A DNA stretch of 38,297 nucleotides from Helochares maculicollis. Its lineage: Eukaryota > Arthropoda > Insecta > Coleoptera > Hydrophilidae. The stretch covers positions 1-38,297 of the forward strand of contig JAWQRO010000475.1 of the NCBI GenBank assembly GCA_033557835.1, in the 5' to 3' direction. Below are positions 1 to 11,577 of the stretch, in pieces (position 1 is the stretch's first letter; every line of letters starts with the position of its first letter). The notes under the pieces are model-generated. The model was not told where the DNA came from and made no database searches. It saw nothing but the letters and a program-made list of their open reading frames with translations. Made by a program: the position numbers and the translations under genes.

Positions 1-68
<68 letters not shown>

Positions 69-80
69 GTATATATATAT
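1..80. repeat. (AT)n microsatellite
   Basis: Nearly pure AT dinucleotide repeat, interrupted near 57-70 by a short GTAT tetranucleotide run. It directly abuts the first monomer of the next repeat. Confidence 0.95.
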
Positions 81-400
81 TCATCTAAGACTATAATTCA
101 ATACATTTTCAGTCAAGTTATGAATGTAAGAGAGGTCGGTTGAGCTTCGGCCCACACGGCCCAATTCGGCCCGTTTCGGCCTGCTTCGGCCGTTGAAAAG
201 ATCGCGTGCTCTGGAAATATTTATCTGCGACTATTACTCAATATATTGTTAGACTTATTCTGAAAGCAAGCGAGGACGGATGTGCTTCGGCCCACTCGGC
301 CCAATTCAGCCCGCCTTGGTCCCCCTCGGCCGTTGAAGAGATCACGTGATCTGGAAATATTCATCTGTGACTATGACTCATACATTCATCGTGCATCCAT
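81..400. repeat. 140-bp satellite-like tandem repeat
   Basis: Two complete monomers (81-220 and 221-360) and the start of a third from 361. Each begins with TCATCT/TATCTG plus GACTAT, passes through a block of repeated CGGCCC motifs, and ends with CTGGAAATATT. The period is exactly 140 bp between the start points. Weaker echoes of the monomer start (CATCTGGGACTAAGATT and similar) occur near 438 and 932, and a GGCCGAAGAAGAGAT echo lies near 1050. The array therefore probably decays out to about 1,060. The repeat class is not recognised. Confidence 0.8.
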
Positions 401-1609
401 TGTTGCAACCCTAGTAAAGACCTCGTGTTCGAACTTTCCATCTGGGACTAAGATTTAACTTATTTTCAATCCAGTTTGGATGATAAGTGAGGTAGGAGGT
501 GTTTCCATATTATTGCCTCTCTCATCACTTGCTTTAATTTAATAACATAAGCTGCTATCATTTTTTCACAAATAAGACTCTCATGTATCCCGTTTTCTGA
601 ATGAGTGCTGACTTTGATTGGAACGTAAGAGAGTTCGGCCGGTGTGCTGGATCGTCTTCTTTAGATGTTGGATTTTTTAAGTCATGAAGGCTACGTACCT
701 CTCTCAAGGAGTAGGTCCATCTGATTTATTTAAGCCTGACATCCTTGAAGGTTGACGGTTCATCGACCGACCGACTCCCTTTCGTTCTGATCAAAATTTG
801 GCATTCACGAGGGGACTGGACTACATGTTTGCAGCCTGATTTTGGTAGTTTAAGTATGGATTTAGATTGCTCATCACTTGTTACATTTTTCAGTTTTGCA
901 AGTGGCATTGTGGAGACCCCGTGCTGGATATTTCAATCTGGGACCAAGATTCTACTTATTTTTTTATCCAGTTTCAATGCTAAGAGAAATCGGATGTTCT
1001 TTTGTATTTTTTAGGCGCTTACCATTTATTTTACTTTAATTTAAGCAGCGGCCGAAGAAGAGATTAGATTAGCTAGATTTTATTTTTATAAATTGAAATG
1101 TTTACTTAAAACTCTATTCATGTTATTAGTTTTAACCGACTAACGACGCATGTTTAGTAGTTTAGTATTTATGTTTCTTATACGTCTTAAATTCGAAATT
1201 TTATTAACTCGATTTTCCTCAACTAGTTAGCACGTTTCTTCATCTTTAAACAATATTTATAGTACTCGTTTTATAATATAACGTTCTTTTATATACTTAT
1301 ATATGTTATATAGGTATGATTGTATTATCTATTAATAATTATTCTTGTTATGAGTCTTATAAAGGATATATTTTGCAACTAACTTGCTTATACTGAGTTA
1401 TGTGTTAGTGTTGCTAAGCTTGCTCTGCTTAAAAGTAGTATCGGTTGTACATGTTGGAATATTCTTAAATATTATGTTTTATATTAGGAACGAAGTTTTC
1501 TTTATGGAAGCTCATGTACGACACCAAGCAAAAGGATTTTAGAAGTGATCATATCAATTATGCAAAACTTAAGGGAAACTGTTAGCAATAAATAAATATC
1601 GACAAGATT
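401..1609. other. Gene-free stretch with decayed repeat echoes
   Basis: No convincing coding sequence. It contains partial, diverged copies of the 140-bp monomer (near 438 and 932) and then AT-rich sequence. Short reading frames at 726-1014 overlap on both strands and have no family resemblance. Confidence 0.6.
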
Positions 1610-1905
1610 CTTGTATACAGCTTCAGCCTCAGAGCCGCAACGCTTTTTGAGAGTGGTGGGCGAATATTTCTAGCATTCGTGCTTAAAAGTGTGTTTAAAG
1701 TTTTGATCACCGAGGAAGGAGGAAGAACTTCTAGGATTCATCATTCCAAGAAGAATTTAGGAAATTTCGACTGTTGAGTACTTTTATGGAAGGTTCTTGT
1801 TTACAACTACATCATGAGAGCAGCACCACTCTCTGAGAGTGGTCGATGAAGGTTTCTAGCATTCGTACTTAGAAGTGTGTTTAAAGTCGTGTTCATCAAG
1901 GAATC
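1610..1905. repeat. Degenerate direct repeat, about 186-bp period
   Basis: The segment TTTCTAGCATTCGT followed by CTTAAAAGTGTGTTTAAAGT at 1667 recurs at 1853 as TTTCTAGCATTCGTACTTAG and AAGTGTGTTTAAAGT. The upstream parts also align (GATTCTTGTATACAGC against GGTTCTTGTTTACAAC, and GAGAGTGGT in both). This is an old tandem duplication; the family is unknown. Confidence 0.65.
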
Positions 1906-2849
1906 TGTATTAAATCTGGATTGTTTGAGTAATGGAGACAGCCTTCTTGAAACTTTAAAATTTTCAACTAGATGCTATGACCACTAGAGCTGTGATTTTT
2001 AACTTTATATTACACTTTCATACAATATATTTTTGCGGGAATGTTGAGTGGAAGCATGCCAAATATTTTTAATTTGCAATGGTTTTTATATGCAGGTGTT
2101 TTAAAATGCAATTTTCTTAATATACTGTTTTTTAAATTAAATTTTAAATTTTTTAAAAATTTTCCAGCGACTTATTGTATTTTTTAAATAAATTGTATCA
2201 AAAAGGGATCAAATAACAAAACGAATACAACGTATATCTGAGAAGTAAGGAGTTAAAGATTAATATAATAATTGTAAGATTACCAAGGTAATTTAATTTT
2301 ATTTGGCTTTATGCCAATAAATATCTTTTTACTTGATTTGATTTGATCGTATAGAAGTGCGTTTCCGGAATAGAGCGCAACAAACCACTTGAGCGGGCAA
2401 TTGGTCTCGAATCCATACACTTCAAAACGCAGTAATTAACGCTAGTTTACTATTTATATTATAAGACACTTAATTGTAATTTTACGTATATTAAATAGCT
2501 ATCTCTAGATGAAATGTAATTCCATTATAATAAATTTCTCTACATTTTGGGGGCTCAAGAACAAAAACATTTTACGTGTATTGTCTTAGAGCCGAAAAAC
2601 GGCATTTATAAAAACAAAGTTAATTGCAAATTATGTTTAATGGTCATAAAGTGGATATTACATCCAATAGAATTTTCCCGTCAACTTCTCATACAGCAAT
2701 TGCTGATTATCACGGATAAATAGTAACATTAATTTTAAATATTTTTTTACATTCAGATACTTTTTATTTGAAGCTGCTAACTTCATTCTTAATTTAGAAA
2801 AGAATATCTGATCAAACAATAATCAAACAGACGTGCTCACAATCCTCAA
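1906..2849. other. Gene-free AT-rich stretch, probably Shaw 3' intron
   Basis: No reading frame or repeat is recognised. The upstream (minus-strand) Shaw exon ends at a splice donor at 2939-2938, so this sequence is expected to be Shaw intron unless the terminal exon is hidden in it. I looked for the lysine/arginine-rich C-terminal tail expected after the S6 segment and did not find it. Confidence 0.5.
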
Positions 2850-2939
2850 TCAGTAAACCGCCAATTTAGGAATTCTAAACCAATTTAGGTCATAAAATAG
2901 CATTTTAAACATAAATCGAAATATCGAAGGAACACTTAC

Positions 2940-3689
2940 CTGTGTGTGACTATAATACATGGCGAAGTTGGAAACGATTACAGGCACTGGTAAAGCGATC
3001 GTTAGTACACCGGCCAACGCACAAAGGGCACCAACAAACATTCCAATATAAGTTTTCGGGACCATATCTCCATAGCCCACGGTGGTCATCGTGACCAGTG
3101 CCCACCACAACCCCAGCGGTATGCTCTTAAAATCGTTATTTGGATTAGTTTGTATACGTTCAGCATAATACACCAAACTCGCGAAAATCACAATACCAAG
3201 CACGAGAAAAAACACAAGAAGAGTTAGTTCCTTTGCAGAAGCTCTAAATGTCTGTATAAGGATTTTCAAGCCGGAAGAGTGTCGGGTTAGCTTGAACAGC
3301 CTCATGATACGGATGATCGAGAAGAACTCCATGATATCGGCGTTCTCCAAGTGGGAAGCGAACTTCCTCAGCACTAAATCAATGTAAAAACTAGCCGTGG
3401 CGATGTAATCGATTATGTTAACCGAAGAATTGATGAATTCGCATTTGTTAGGCGAAGCGATGAAACGAACCAAAATTTCGAAGGTGAACCAAGCGTTACA
3501 TATGCATTCGATGTAGAAAAAAGCAACATGCGCATCCGTCTCCGTTTTGTCGATTGTGAAGTCCGTACTGTTAGCAGCCGTATGGACCATCTTCTTCTTG
3601 ATGACTGGCACCTTCATATCAGGATGGGTCTTCAAGCAGAACGACAGGATGGAGACGCAGATGAAAAATACTGAAATAACTCCTATCAC
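2940..3689 (-). CDS. Shaw: Shaw (Kv3-type) voltage-gated K+ channel, membrane-domain exon
   Basis: This 750-nt internal exon encodes the whole S1-S6 core of a delayed-rectifier potassium channel subunit that acts as a tetramer in the neuronal plasma membrane. In order it shows S1 (VIGVISVFFICVSILSF), S2 with the IECICNAWFTFEILVRF signature, S3 (NIIDYIATASFYIDLVL), S4 with basic residues every third position (IIRIMRLFKLTR), S5, the pore helix with the K+-selective filter TVGYG, and S6 with the PVP hinge ending MYYSHTQ. The acceptor is TTTAATTTGCAG ahead of 3689 and the donor is GTAAGT at 2939-2934; both junctions are phase 0. The residues around the filter and after S6 fit Shaw better than the Shaw-like paralogue. 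Open frame beyond either splice site is intronic. Confidence 0.96.
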
Positions 3690-4375
3690 CTGCAAATTAA
3701 AACAACCATTTAAACATAATGCCGCAGCGAAGCACCACGCCCCCCAAAAACATAATTTAAGGCCCCACCTTACCCCCGCCCCGGCTGGCTCCACGTCCCA
3801 TCCTCATTTCAAATGCAGTAATGTTGCGAAAGGCCCCAGTTTCGCATTATTCACCTAAATGTCAGATTAGCAAAGATACAAAACGGAGGGTTTAGAATTT
3901 AATTATTCCCTACCCAGTTAATTAAAGGCCATCCCAATGATCGTAAGGCCGCAGAGGCCTCTCGCTCAGTTTGCACCGCGAAAGAATTCGCGGCCTTTGG
4001 GACTTTTGCACAGTTTTGGCGGGGGCGGCGCGAGGTTTGCTCTTTCTTTTAAAATAAATCAATGGAGGGCCGGGGAGGTGTATTTAAATTTAATTTCATC
4101 ATCCTTTCCCAATCCTTTGTTTAGCTTAAATTCCCTGTTTAACCTCTGCTCGCTTAACCAAAATAATTACAAGATTGTCCGAATAGAGGGAACAATTCAA
4201 GCGGACAAAGAGAAAGAAAACCGATAATCGATAGACACCCCGCCTCTGTTTCGCCTCAGCTGGCTGTGTTTACCTCCTTAAAGGAACAAAGTGTAATCTC
4301 GTAAACACAAAAGGATCGCTTAAGATGTGGCGTTAGTAGCTTTGTTTATCCTTGTAATCTTATAGCGGGGCTTAC
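3690..4375 (-). other. Shaw intron (686 nt)
   Basis: Bounded by donor GTAAGC at 4375-4370 and acceptor AG at 3691-3690, phase 0. It contains a C-rich stretch around 3735-3790. Open reading frames crossing it on both strands are shadows or intron read-through. Confidence 0.9.
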
Positions 4376-4570
4376 CTTGGCGGCAGTTGAGGAGTAAGGC
4401 TCGTCAAATAACGACCAGATCTTCGGTTTGGTAAGTTGCCACCAAGACAAAGTGCCCTTGAAATAATCCTCTTCGAAGCCGAACTTCCGGGCGACGTCTT
4501 CATCGCTCGGCTTTTCCGTGTCCAAGTCGAGGCGATCGAGGACTGCCAGTGTTTCCTGAGTGTCCCTGTG
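4376..4570 (-). CDS. Shaw: Shaw K+ channel, T1-S1 linker exon
   Basis: A 195-nt exon (65 codons, phase 0 at both ends) that lies upstream of the membrane-domain exon in transcription order. Its translation begins HRDTQETLAVLDRLDLDTEK, continues through KFGFEEDYFKGTLSWWQ and ends WSLFDEPYSSTAAK. This is the characteristic segment between the cytoplasmic T1 tetramerisation domain and S1 in Shaw channels. The acceptor is TTACAG (AG at 4572-4571) and the donor is GTAAGC. Joining to the next exon gives ...TAAK-VIGV..., which restores the expected start of S1. Exons for the rest of T1 should lie further right on the same strand and were not found before 11,500. They may lie outside the window or in unrecognised sequence. 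Confidence 0.93.
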
Positions 4571-5589
4571 CTGTAATGGAAGAAAAATATTTGAGAATTT
4601 TGTTAGTGATAAGTTCTTGGCGTCATATTTTCATTTAGGTGCATCGCAACGTCAGAGGATTACAACAAACAACCTTAGAATACGCTTTCGAGTGCTTTTG
4701 CTAGACCCGCGTAAGTTGATGTACTATATACTCGCAAATGTCGTTTCAATGTGCAAAATATTTTGTATATGAATAGATTCGTTTCAATACATGATAGCTC
4801 GTAGGTCTCTATTAATTCTTGTGTCAATTGATAAAATAGTAAACAAGTTTAAATTTGGCATTTGAATTTTTAATAGTTCTGGCCATTGCTTCTAGGAACG
4901 AGATACAGCAACGGATGCAGCAGTAATCAATCGTGCTAAGATAGATAATAGTATGGTTTTCGTTGTCACCCTGTCCGATGTTTATTACTTAACAGTTGGA
5001 GGGTTCGAATAAACGCCAGTCTAGTGAAAATTATGGCGAACGTCTCTGTTTCTTAAAAGTAAATACAAGAGCAACTCTCACCACTGGATGTGGTTTATCC
5101 ATCATCGTTACCATCGCTGGGTAAGGACAGAAGATAGACTCAGTTCGGTTCTCTGATCTAAGTGAACAGTAGAGTACCAGGCTAACTGATGTAAAATTAA
5201 TAAATAAATAGTGTAAATAGTGAATAAGTAAACATTAATATGCGGCATTTTTGTAAGGAACCCCAAATCTCAAAATCATAAATTTTTTTTAATATGAATA
5301 CAAAATAAGCTAGTCTGTAAAAAAATATTTCCTGAATTTTTTCATGCATGTTAATGTTATTTTTGGTGCCTCAAACGCGGAATTTACCATAGGAATAAAT
5401 ATAGCACATAAAATTTTAACACAATGTTCATTTAATCAAAGAACAATATTAGAGTAGTAACAACTATAAAAAAAGTTGTATGGTACTATGTTTAAGTTTT
5501 ACAGTAAAATATACTATTTTGTCAGGTATACGTAATGAAAGTTTCACTAAAACAATCTTCTTATGATGATAAAGTCCAAGTTATTTTGA
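4571..5589. other. Gene-free stretch, presumed Shaw intron
   Basis: No exon resembling the Shaw T1 domain and no other coding region is seen. The stretch is AT-rich, with a short GGTTCGAAT motif near 5003 that resembles a tRNA B box but has no surrounding tRNA fold. Confidence 0.5.
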
Positions 5590-7240
5590 ATTGTTCTGTC
5601 TTTTAAGTGCTTCAATTGAAGTTTATCGGTAAATTGATTTCCATTGTGGCGTGTTTCAATGTCCAATATATCCTGGTGAAGCATTTCACTATGCTCATTT
5701 GATACGGCACCAAGATTTTCAGGAAAAACATATAATTGAGAATCTATAAAAATTATTTTTGAATCTTAGAGCTTCATAAGCAGGAAGACGTTCTTCAATT
5801 ATTTTTTGGTAGTTGTCAGCTTTTGTATTGCCAAGAAAATTATGCCTTATTTCTATAAGAATCGTATAATCTTTTTTCTGATTTGTTTAACATCAAATTA
5901 AAAGCTACATCTGTCATAAGCTCTCGTATTTGCGGACCAACCAAAAGTAAGTTATTTTTTAGTTTATTAACCGATCTAGTTGCGGCGATAATACAAAGCA
6001 ATATTTTTTCGAGGTCACGTTCGATATCCAGTTCAAAAAACAACGCGCTCCAATAAAATTTTACTTAAATGGTAGCTAATGTTCTTTTTTCTGTCTTTAT
6101 GTTATTAGGAAGGTTCGCGAAATAATTTTATCTCGTGATTATGACGGATCTAACGCTTTGTTTTGATGGTGATGCCAGTATTTTATAGAGATAAAGGTTA
6201 CGTTAGTTTGCGATGAATGATGTAATCGTCTAACTTGCGGCGGGAGATACAAAGCGATCATTTTTCGACGTCACGTTCTGTTTTAAATGATTCGAAAAAA
6301 CGCGAAGTTATAACTAACTAACTATGACTTTAATTGTTGTTTATGTTCTTTTTCCGTTTCTCTTCGATAAGGATGGTTTTGCGTTCATGAAAAAATTTAA
6401 TCTCGAGGTTGTGAAGGATCTAACAACGTGCTTGAATGTGATGCCGTTATTTTTATAGAAATAACGGTGCCGTTGTGTCTGCAAAATATTCTTTAAGCCG
6501 GCATGGTTCATCGGCACCATTTCAATTATGCCAGGAGTCCCAAATTTGCCAAATTTTCAACATTTTTATCTATACTTGGAAAATACCAGGTCGTGGTCAC
6601 ATCAGCGTTCTTAACATGTGGTTTGAGTATTGGAAATTAATTCTGCCATACGCTGTATTTAGTTCAGCACGTACAGCTACGACCTTTAAATCAGCGCCAT
6701 AGGTATTGAGAATATTTAATTTTCTCAAATAATACCTCCAAATTTGTATAATTTTCTTTTATGTTTGTTGTATGTGTGAAAGGCACTAAAGTATATTTAT
6801 GGCTATTTTGGAGTGAGATGGTTTTTAAACAAATTTTAGAAGCATCAAAGAAAAGTCTTCGTTCTTTAGATTTGTTTGAAAATTTCAGTTCTTGAAGAAG
6901 CTTTGCAGCTTACAATACACTAAATCATCCTCTTTAGAACAATAAGTCGTCAAATGATCTTGTCTTGTGCAAAATATGAGATTAACGTTTTCTTATCTAC
7001 CAATTTTACAATTTTAATCTTGATCGAACGCTATTGAGCTTTAGATTTTGAAAACCCTAAATCTCGAACAAGATCATTCAAAAGGGATTGCTTTAAAATG
7101 TAAGGTTTTTTGAATAGACTTGAAGATCTAGAAGACATGTACGAAGATGAGGAATTACATCCAGAATTAAAACTTGATCCAGTCTGTAGACCAGAAATAT
7201 TTCTATCATCCATTTTATTTTTTGAAGTACTAAAAGTGAA
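5590..7240 (-). pseudogene. Broken copy of a multi-copy arthropod protein of unknown function
   Basis: Reading the minus strand from 7213 downward gives recognisable blocks of a protein family I know only as a repeated uncharacterised gene in arthropod genomes. The blocks are LLNDLVRDLGFSKSKAQ (7090-7034), then shifted frames with KEDDLVYCK, RRLFFDASKICLKT, NIKENYTNLEVLFEKIKYSQ and DLKVVA (to about 6690). After an interruption come VGPQIRELMTDVAF (5945-5900), NFLGNTKADNYQKIIEERLP and FPENLGAVSNEHSEMLHQDI (to about 5660). Order and spacing match the family, but there are several frameshifts and stops, so it is dead. The multi-copy nature suggests a mobile-element origin; I do not know its activity. 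The family assignment rests on recall of these motifs. Confidence 0.7.
5965..6480. repeat. Degenerate 255-bp tandem duplication inside the pseudogene
   Basis: TGCGGCGATAATACAAAGCA at 5981 recurs as TGCGGCGGGAGATACAAAGC at 6236. The following landmarks also recur in order: TCGA.GTCACGTTC, TTATGTTCTTTTT, AGGATCTAAC/CGGATCTAAC, GATGCC.GT and TTTTATAGA. The pair lies between the two conserved halves of the pseudogene, so it looks like an insertion. The second unit ends in a near-palindrome at 6444-6467. Confidence 0.65.
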
Positions 7241-8258
7241 GTGCTTTTGTCATGAGAAGTGAACCTATTAACGTTTTTGCGTAACTGGTACAGCATTTTG
7301 CATATGCGATTGTTCGGATTTATTGTATATTTAGGTTTTTTGGACAATCGTCTTGTTGATGATATGCAAAAGTAGCAATTATTTTTATAATCCCTATTTT
7401 GACTACTTTAATTAGATCTGTTGCTTCATTTCGTAGTGTTTTCAGCGTGCATTTACCGTAAATGCAATAAAAGTAGAAATTTTACAAGATAAGTTAAGTA
7501 AAATATAATATATTATATAATAATTTCGATAATTCTATTATACCTTTCATAGCTTAGCTTTTAAGTAAATATATATTAAATATAGTCAACATAAAATATT
7601 TTAATTAAATACAAAGAATATAGACTTGGTGCAAAACTTATCATAATATTAGATACAAAACGTTAACAAATACAAGACAAGTTTTTAATTAGCTGTTGTT
7701 AGGTCACAGCAAAAACTGCACATGCTCTACTATAAAAACCACTACGAATATAAATCACTTACGACTCTATCTTTATTTTACTACTCGCTAAAACTCAATT
7801 TGTATGTATATACACCATTTATAGTGTTGATGCAAAAATCAAATATTTTGAAAAAAATTAATAACAAATCTAAACGTTATAGAAAAATGGACCAATGGAG
7901 ATTAATTTAGAGCATTGAAATCTTCACATTTATGATAAAATTTGTGGAAGAATGATTTCGTCATAGACCACTGATATCAATTATGTGTATTTCTGATAAG
8001 ATTGTTAACAGTTGCAAGTTGTATTAATTGCGTCATTACTTCAGGCACGACACACATCTTTTAGTTAGTTAAGTCGGCAAAAACGCAGCAGTTGTAGATA
8101 GGAGCCAGTAAGGCGTACCTAAAATTAGGGTATTTAATTGACGTTGACTTGGAACAATTATCTTCAGCTCTTATGAGGATCTAGAGCTGATATTGCGATA
8201 CAATGCAACACTAAAGTAAATGTAACAAGCCTTTGATGAATTTATTGTTAATCATTTA
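7241..8258. other. Gene-free AT-rich stretch
   Basis: Very AT-rich, with no recognisable coding sequence, RNA gene or repeat. The first hundred bases may be the diverged 5' part of the neighbouring pseudogene. Confidence 0.5.
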
Positions 8259-8482
8259 TTATCCTTTCAAGCATTTCTCGATTTGGTTTTAAATTTGTCA
8301 ATGTGGATATTATTTATGGCGATTTATAATTTCTGATGTGGCAACTAATTTAACTGACCCAGTAGCTAGCTTATCCTTTCAAGCATTTCTCGATTTGGTT
8401 TTAAATTTGTCAATGTGGGTATTATTTATGGCGATTTATAATTTCTGATGTGGCAACTAATTTAACTGACCCAGTAGCTAGC
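8259..8482. repeat. 112-bp perfect-period tandem duplication
   Basis: The unit beginning TTATCCTTTCAAGCATTTCT occurs at 8259-8370 and again at 8371-8482. I see one substitution (GTGGATATT against GTGGGTATT) and no indel, so the duplication is recent compared with most repeats here. Confidence 0.95.
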
Positions 8483-10640
8483 TTATTTTATGGATATGGT
8501 ATGTAATTCAAAGGTTGACAACAAGAGATTGTTTTAGATCTAAATAATCAATGAAAATGTTTAACTGGAATTAATATTAATTCTCTTACTAAGACTTTGA
8601 GAGAGATTGAGAAGAGAAAATTTTTCTGCATTTGATCTGACTATAAGCCCATGGTTTAAATTCATACTTAGATCTTAGGGTTTCGTCTGATTCATTTTTA
8701 TGGTGGCTTTATTAGACATACCAACGATATATTCACAGGATTACTTAGGAATAATTTGAATGATAAAATTAAGATTAGGTTATAATTTCTTAGGGCCTCA
8801 TTCGAGTAGTTTATTACATTAAATATATTATTGGTGTTTAGGTTTGTTGAAAATGTTTCCTGAGAATATCTTCTGGGTTTTTAATGAGACCGTTTCGAGA
8901 TTACATCTCAGGTGTATCGGAATCGGTTTTCATTAAGTCTCTTCACGATAATTCTCAACATTTGCTTTATTTAGTTTTTTAAAATTCCTAAAAATCAGCT
9001 GTTATAAGGGCTCCAATTGCTCTATTTATTTTTAATGATAATTTTAAAGCTTTTTATGGAAGTTATTATTACGTGTATCTATTCCATAATTAATTTCTAA
9101 TACTTTTATAATAAGTCAATGATCGATTTATAAGTTTCCTGGGACAAATCCTTGGGTTACACTTATAGACCTCGGAGTGTCTTGTGATTTACTCTCAGGA
9201 TAACATCATAGTATCATAATTAATCGATGAACCTTTTTAAAACCTCTTTTCATTTTGTATATTTTTGATTTTTGATACTGGCATAATATTGTTTTATAAA
9301 ATTATTAACAATCATCCACTTATTATATTCATAAAAGAATTAATCTATTTTTACTGACAATTCTCATGTATTTACTAGAATTTATCATGTTAATCTATTA
9401 TCTAATTTGTAATACATTTACGATAAACTATTGATTAGTCTGAGTACTGCCCATCTAAGGACCCCATCAGTGTTGACGGCGAAACTCTGACAAAAGCCAA
9501 AAAAGTTTCGGTACGTGGGATCGCACCTTCAGAGCGACGGTGACGTACGAGCAGGTACTAAGGATATATCGTACAGTCCTCCGTTCGGTGGCGCTCTATG
9601 GAACTAAATGCTGCCCGAAAACTTTAGTCATCGAGAGACGCTTGCACGCTATGGAGATGCGTATGGTTAGGTGAGTACTGAATGTCTTAGTACTCGACCA
9701 CATGTCTAACAACATTTTGCAGAGAAAGTACGGCGTCGCTCCCATAAACGAGAAAATGCGCGAGGAGAGATTGCGATGGCTCGGACATGTTACCAGCGCA
9801 GCACAAAGGACAGTAGTCACTGTCGCTCAAATCTTCACCGTGGACGGCTGATAGCCGAAAGGAAAGCCAAAACACCGATGGCAAAACACCATAAACGTGG
9901 AACTAAAAAATGCAATGTACGTCCGCCAGACGCAGTAGATCGCGTACAGTAGAGAACATTGACCCAAAGAGCAGACCCCAGTGTAGTGTAATAAACGCCA
10001 AGGAGAAAAAGAAGAAGATTGATAAGTACGAATCCAATAATTTTTCTGCCGATTATTTAATAACAAACCCTTGATTTTAATTCAAAATAAGTGTTTAGAA
10101 TTTCTCGCGAATCATTTTCATGATGACTTCTTGAGTCGTACTAAGGATGAACTCACAGGATTACTTATGGATAGTTTGAGTGATAAATTTAAGAGTTTGC
10201 TTTAAGTTTTGGGCTTTATTTGAAACACAAAATTTTAAAAAATCGGAGAGTAATACTAATGCCGGGGTTCCAAAAGCTGTAGTTTAGTAGTAACACTCTC
10301 ATGACTAAAATTTCAGATATATTTTTAAACACTTGTATTACGTTTTTTTTACATTTTATGAAATTTTTTTAGAACCCCTTTTCATTGTTTATATTCATAA
10401 CTTTTCACAATTATCACGTTTAATTTCCAAAATTCTCATGACAAACTATTGATAAGCTCATGTACGTAAGAGTTTTTCAGCTGTTCACGTAATGGTAAGC
10501 CCTTGATTTAAATTCAGTCAGTTCTTAGAGTTTCTCGTGATTCAATTTCATTTTGAAACCTTTAATCTGTTATGTATCTTCAGCAGCCTTGCTTAGGGTC
10601 CTGCAGGTGCATAGCATAAGCGTTATAAAACTGAAATTTC
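8483..10640. repeat. Diverged tandem array, units about 350-500 bp, with LINE insertion
   Basis: Four unit starts share the pattern TTTTTC(T/A)G...CCCTTGATTTAAATTC followed by AG(A/G)GTTTC.CGTGATT: near 8650, 9151, 10069 and 10499. Between units other landmarks recur, such as CACAGGATTACTTA at about 8737 and 10155, and CGATAAACTATTGAT/GACAAACTATTGAT at 9421 and 10440. The unit starting at 9151 is interrupted by a LINE 3' end. Repeat class unknown. Confidence 0.6.
9450..10018 (+). mobile_element. RTE-like non-LTR retrotransposon, 3' end (dead)
   Basis: The plus strand shows the C-terminal end of an endonuclease-reverse transcriptase of the RTE-like type. The motifs, in changing frames, are ALYGTKCCPKTL and RRLHAMEMRMVR near 9590-9670, KYGVAPINEKMREERLRWLG plus HV near 9728-9790, and KGKPKHRWQNTINVELKNAM near 9860-9920. 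Stops and frameshifts interrupt it. The element ends in an AATAAACGCCAAGGAGAA tail followed by a GAA-rich run. The same tail, ATAAATGCCAAGAAGAAGAA, occurs at 32381. The element is 5'-truncated, as is usual for LINEs, and sits inside a tandem repeat unit. Confidence 0.85.
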
Positions 10641-11527
10641 AGGAAAAGAAGATTGTTAGAGCTGTATTATTTACGGTAATTTAGCGATCCCAGCTTCCAT
10701 CTGCGCCCATATAATTCTAGCCATTACAAAATAATAGCAACTGATATAGAAATATACTGATGGCAAAACAAAAGACATTACTGCGGGTTCAGTCAAAACA
10801 TATAGCAAGAGGATTGCTACATTTTTAGCCTAGACACAATCATATTTTTTATAAAAAAATTATGTTTTAACCAAAAATGTATTCCCTAGTACACAACCTT
10901 TAGTGACTAAGAAGTCAAAAGAGGAGTAGCTACCCACACAATCAATGGTAATTTCTTAGGATAAACAGGCAGCCGTCAAACAATTTTGTCTTGAAATGTA
11001 CAATAAAAATCTAAAGAAATTAGATATTATATATCAGTTGTAGCAAATAACTCAAACGTCCATTAAATCGTTTAAAGTCAAAGCACGGAGAGTCAACAAA
11101 AATTACTGGCAAACTAATAAAAAAACTCAAATTAATAAATAATCAGAACAGCAAATAAAACTTAAAAAAAATGTACATAACGATTTAAACAAAACAAACC
11201 GTCTTATTTTATTTTGAAAAGCCACCTTTCTATTCAAACAATGAATAAAGCGGCGCACATCCAACATGTTAAGCAAATAAGAAGGGGAGTTATTGATGTT
11301 TCGTCATAAAGCTTATTACCATAATATCAGGAGCGCTATTTTTTACCGATGAAATTCACGCTGCTCCTGCTACTCTTGTTGCGAAACAATATTGCGGAAA
11401 GATGCGAGGGTGTGTCGCTACCATGTCATCTAAACATAAAACTAATATCAACCTCATCCTACAAATTTTAAGCCGGAATTGCTTCCGCCCTAACCTTCCT
11501 ACAAAATTTATGTCTGCACGTTCTATT
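10641..11527. other. Gene-free stretch
   Basis: AT-rich sequence without a supportable gene. The right end includes the 3' flank of the minus-strand cysteine-rich gene. Confidence 0.5.
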
Positions 11528-11533
11528 TTTATT
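11528..11533 (-). terminator. Candidate poly(A) signal of the cysteine-rich gene
   Basis: The minus strand reads AATAAA about 45 nt after the stop codon of the cysteine-rich protein. That is a plausible cleavage and polyadenylation signal for a short 3' UTR. Confidence 0.5.
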
Positions 11534-11577
11534 TTAACATTTAGCTACATTTTTGCTTATATTGAAATCGGATTTCC

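Noticed and set aside
2390..2420. GGTCTCGAATCC, similar to a tRNA T-arm
   Set aside because: No acceptor stem, D-arm or anticodon arm can be formed around it; the same holds for GGGTTCGAAT near 5003.
2850..2939. Shaw frame continues 29 codons past S6 to a stop
   Set aside because: A strong donor GTAAGT sits right after ...SHTQ, where the known tail exon should join. The extension has no similarity to Shaw tails and is intron read-through.
3690..3794. Frame upstream of S1 starting MEPAGAGVRW
   Set aside because: A good acceptor at 3691-3690 and a well-matched upstream exon show that this is intronic.
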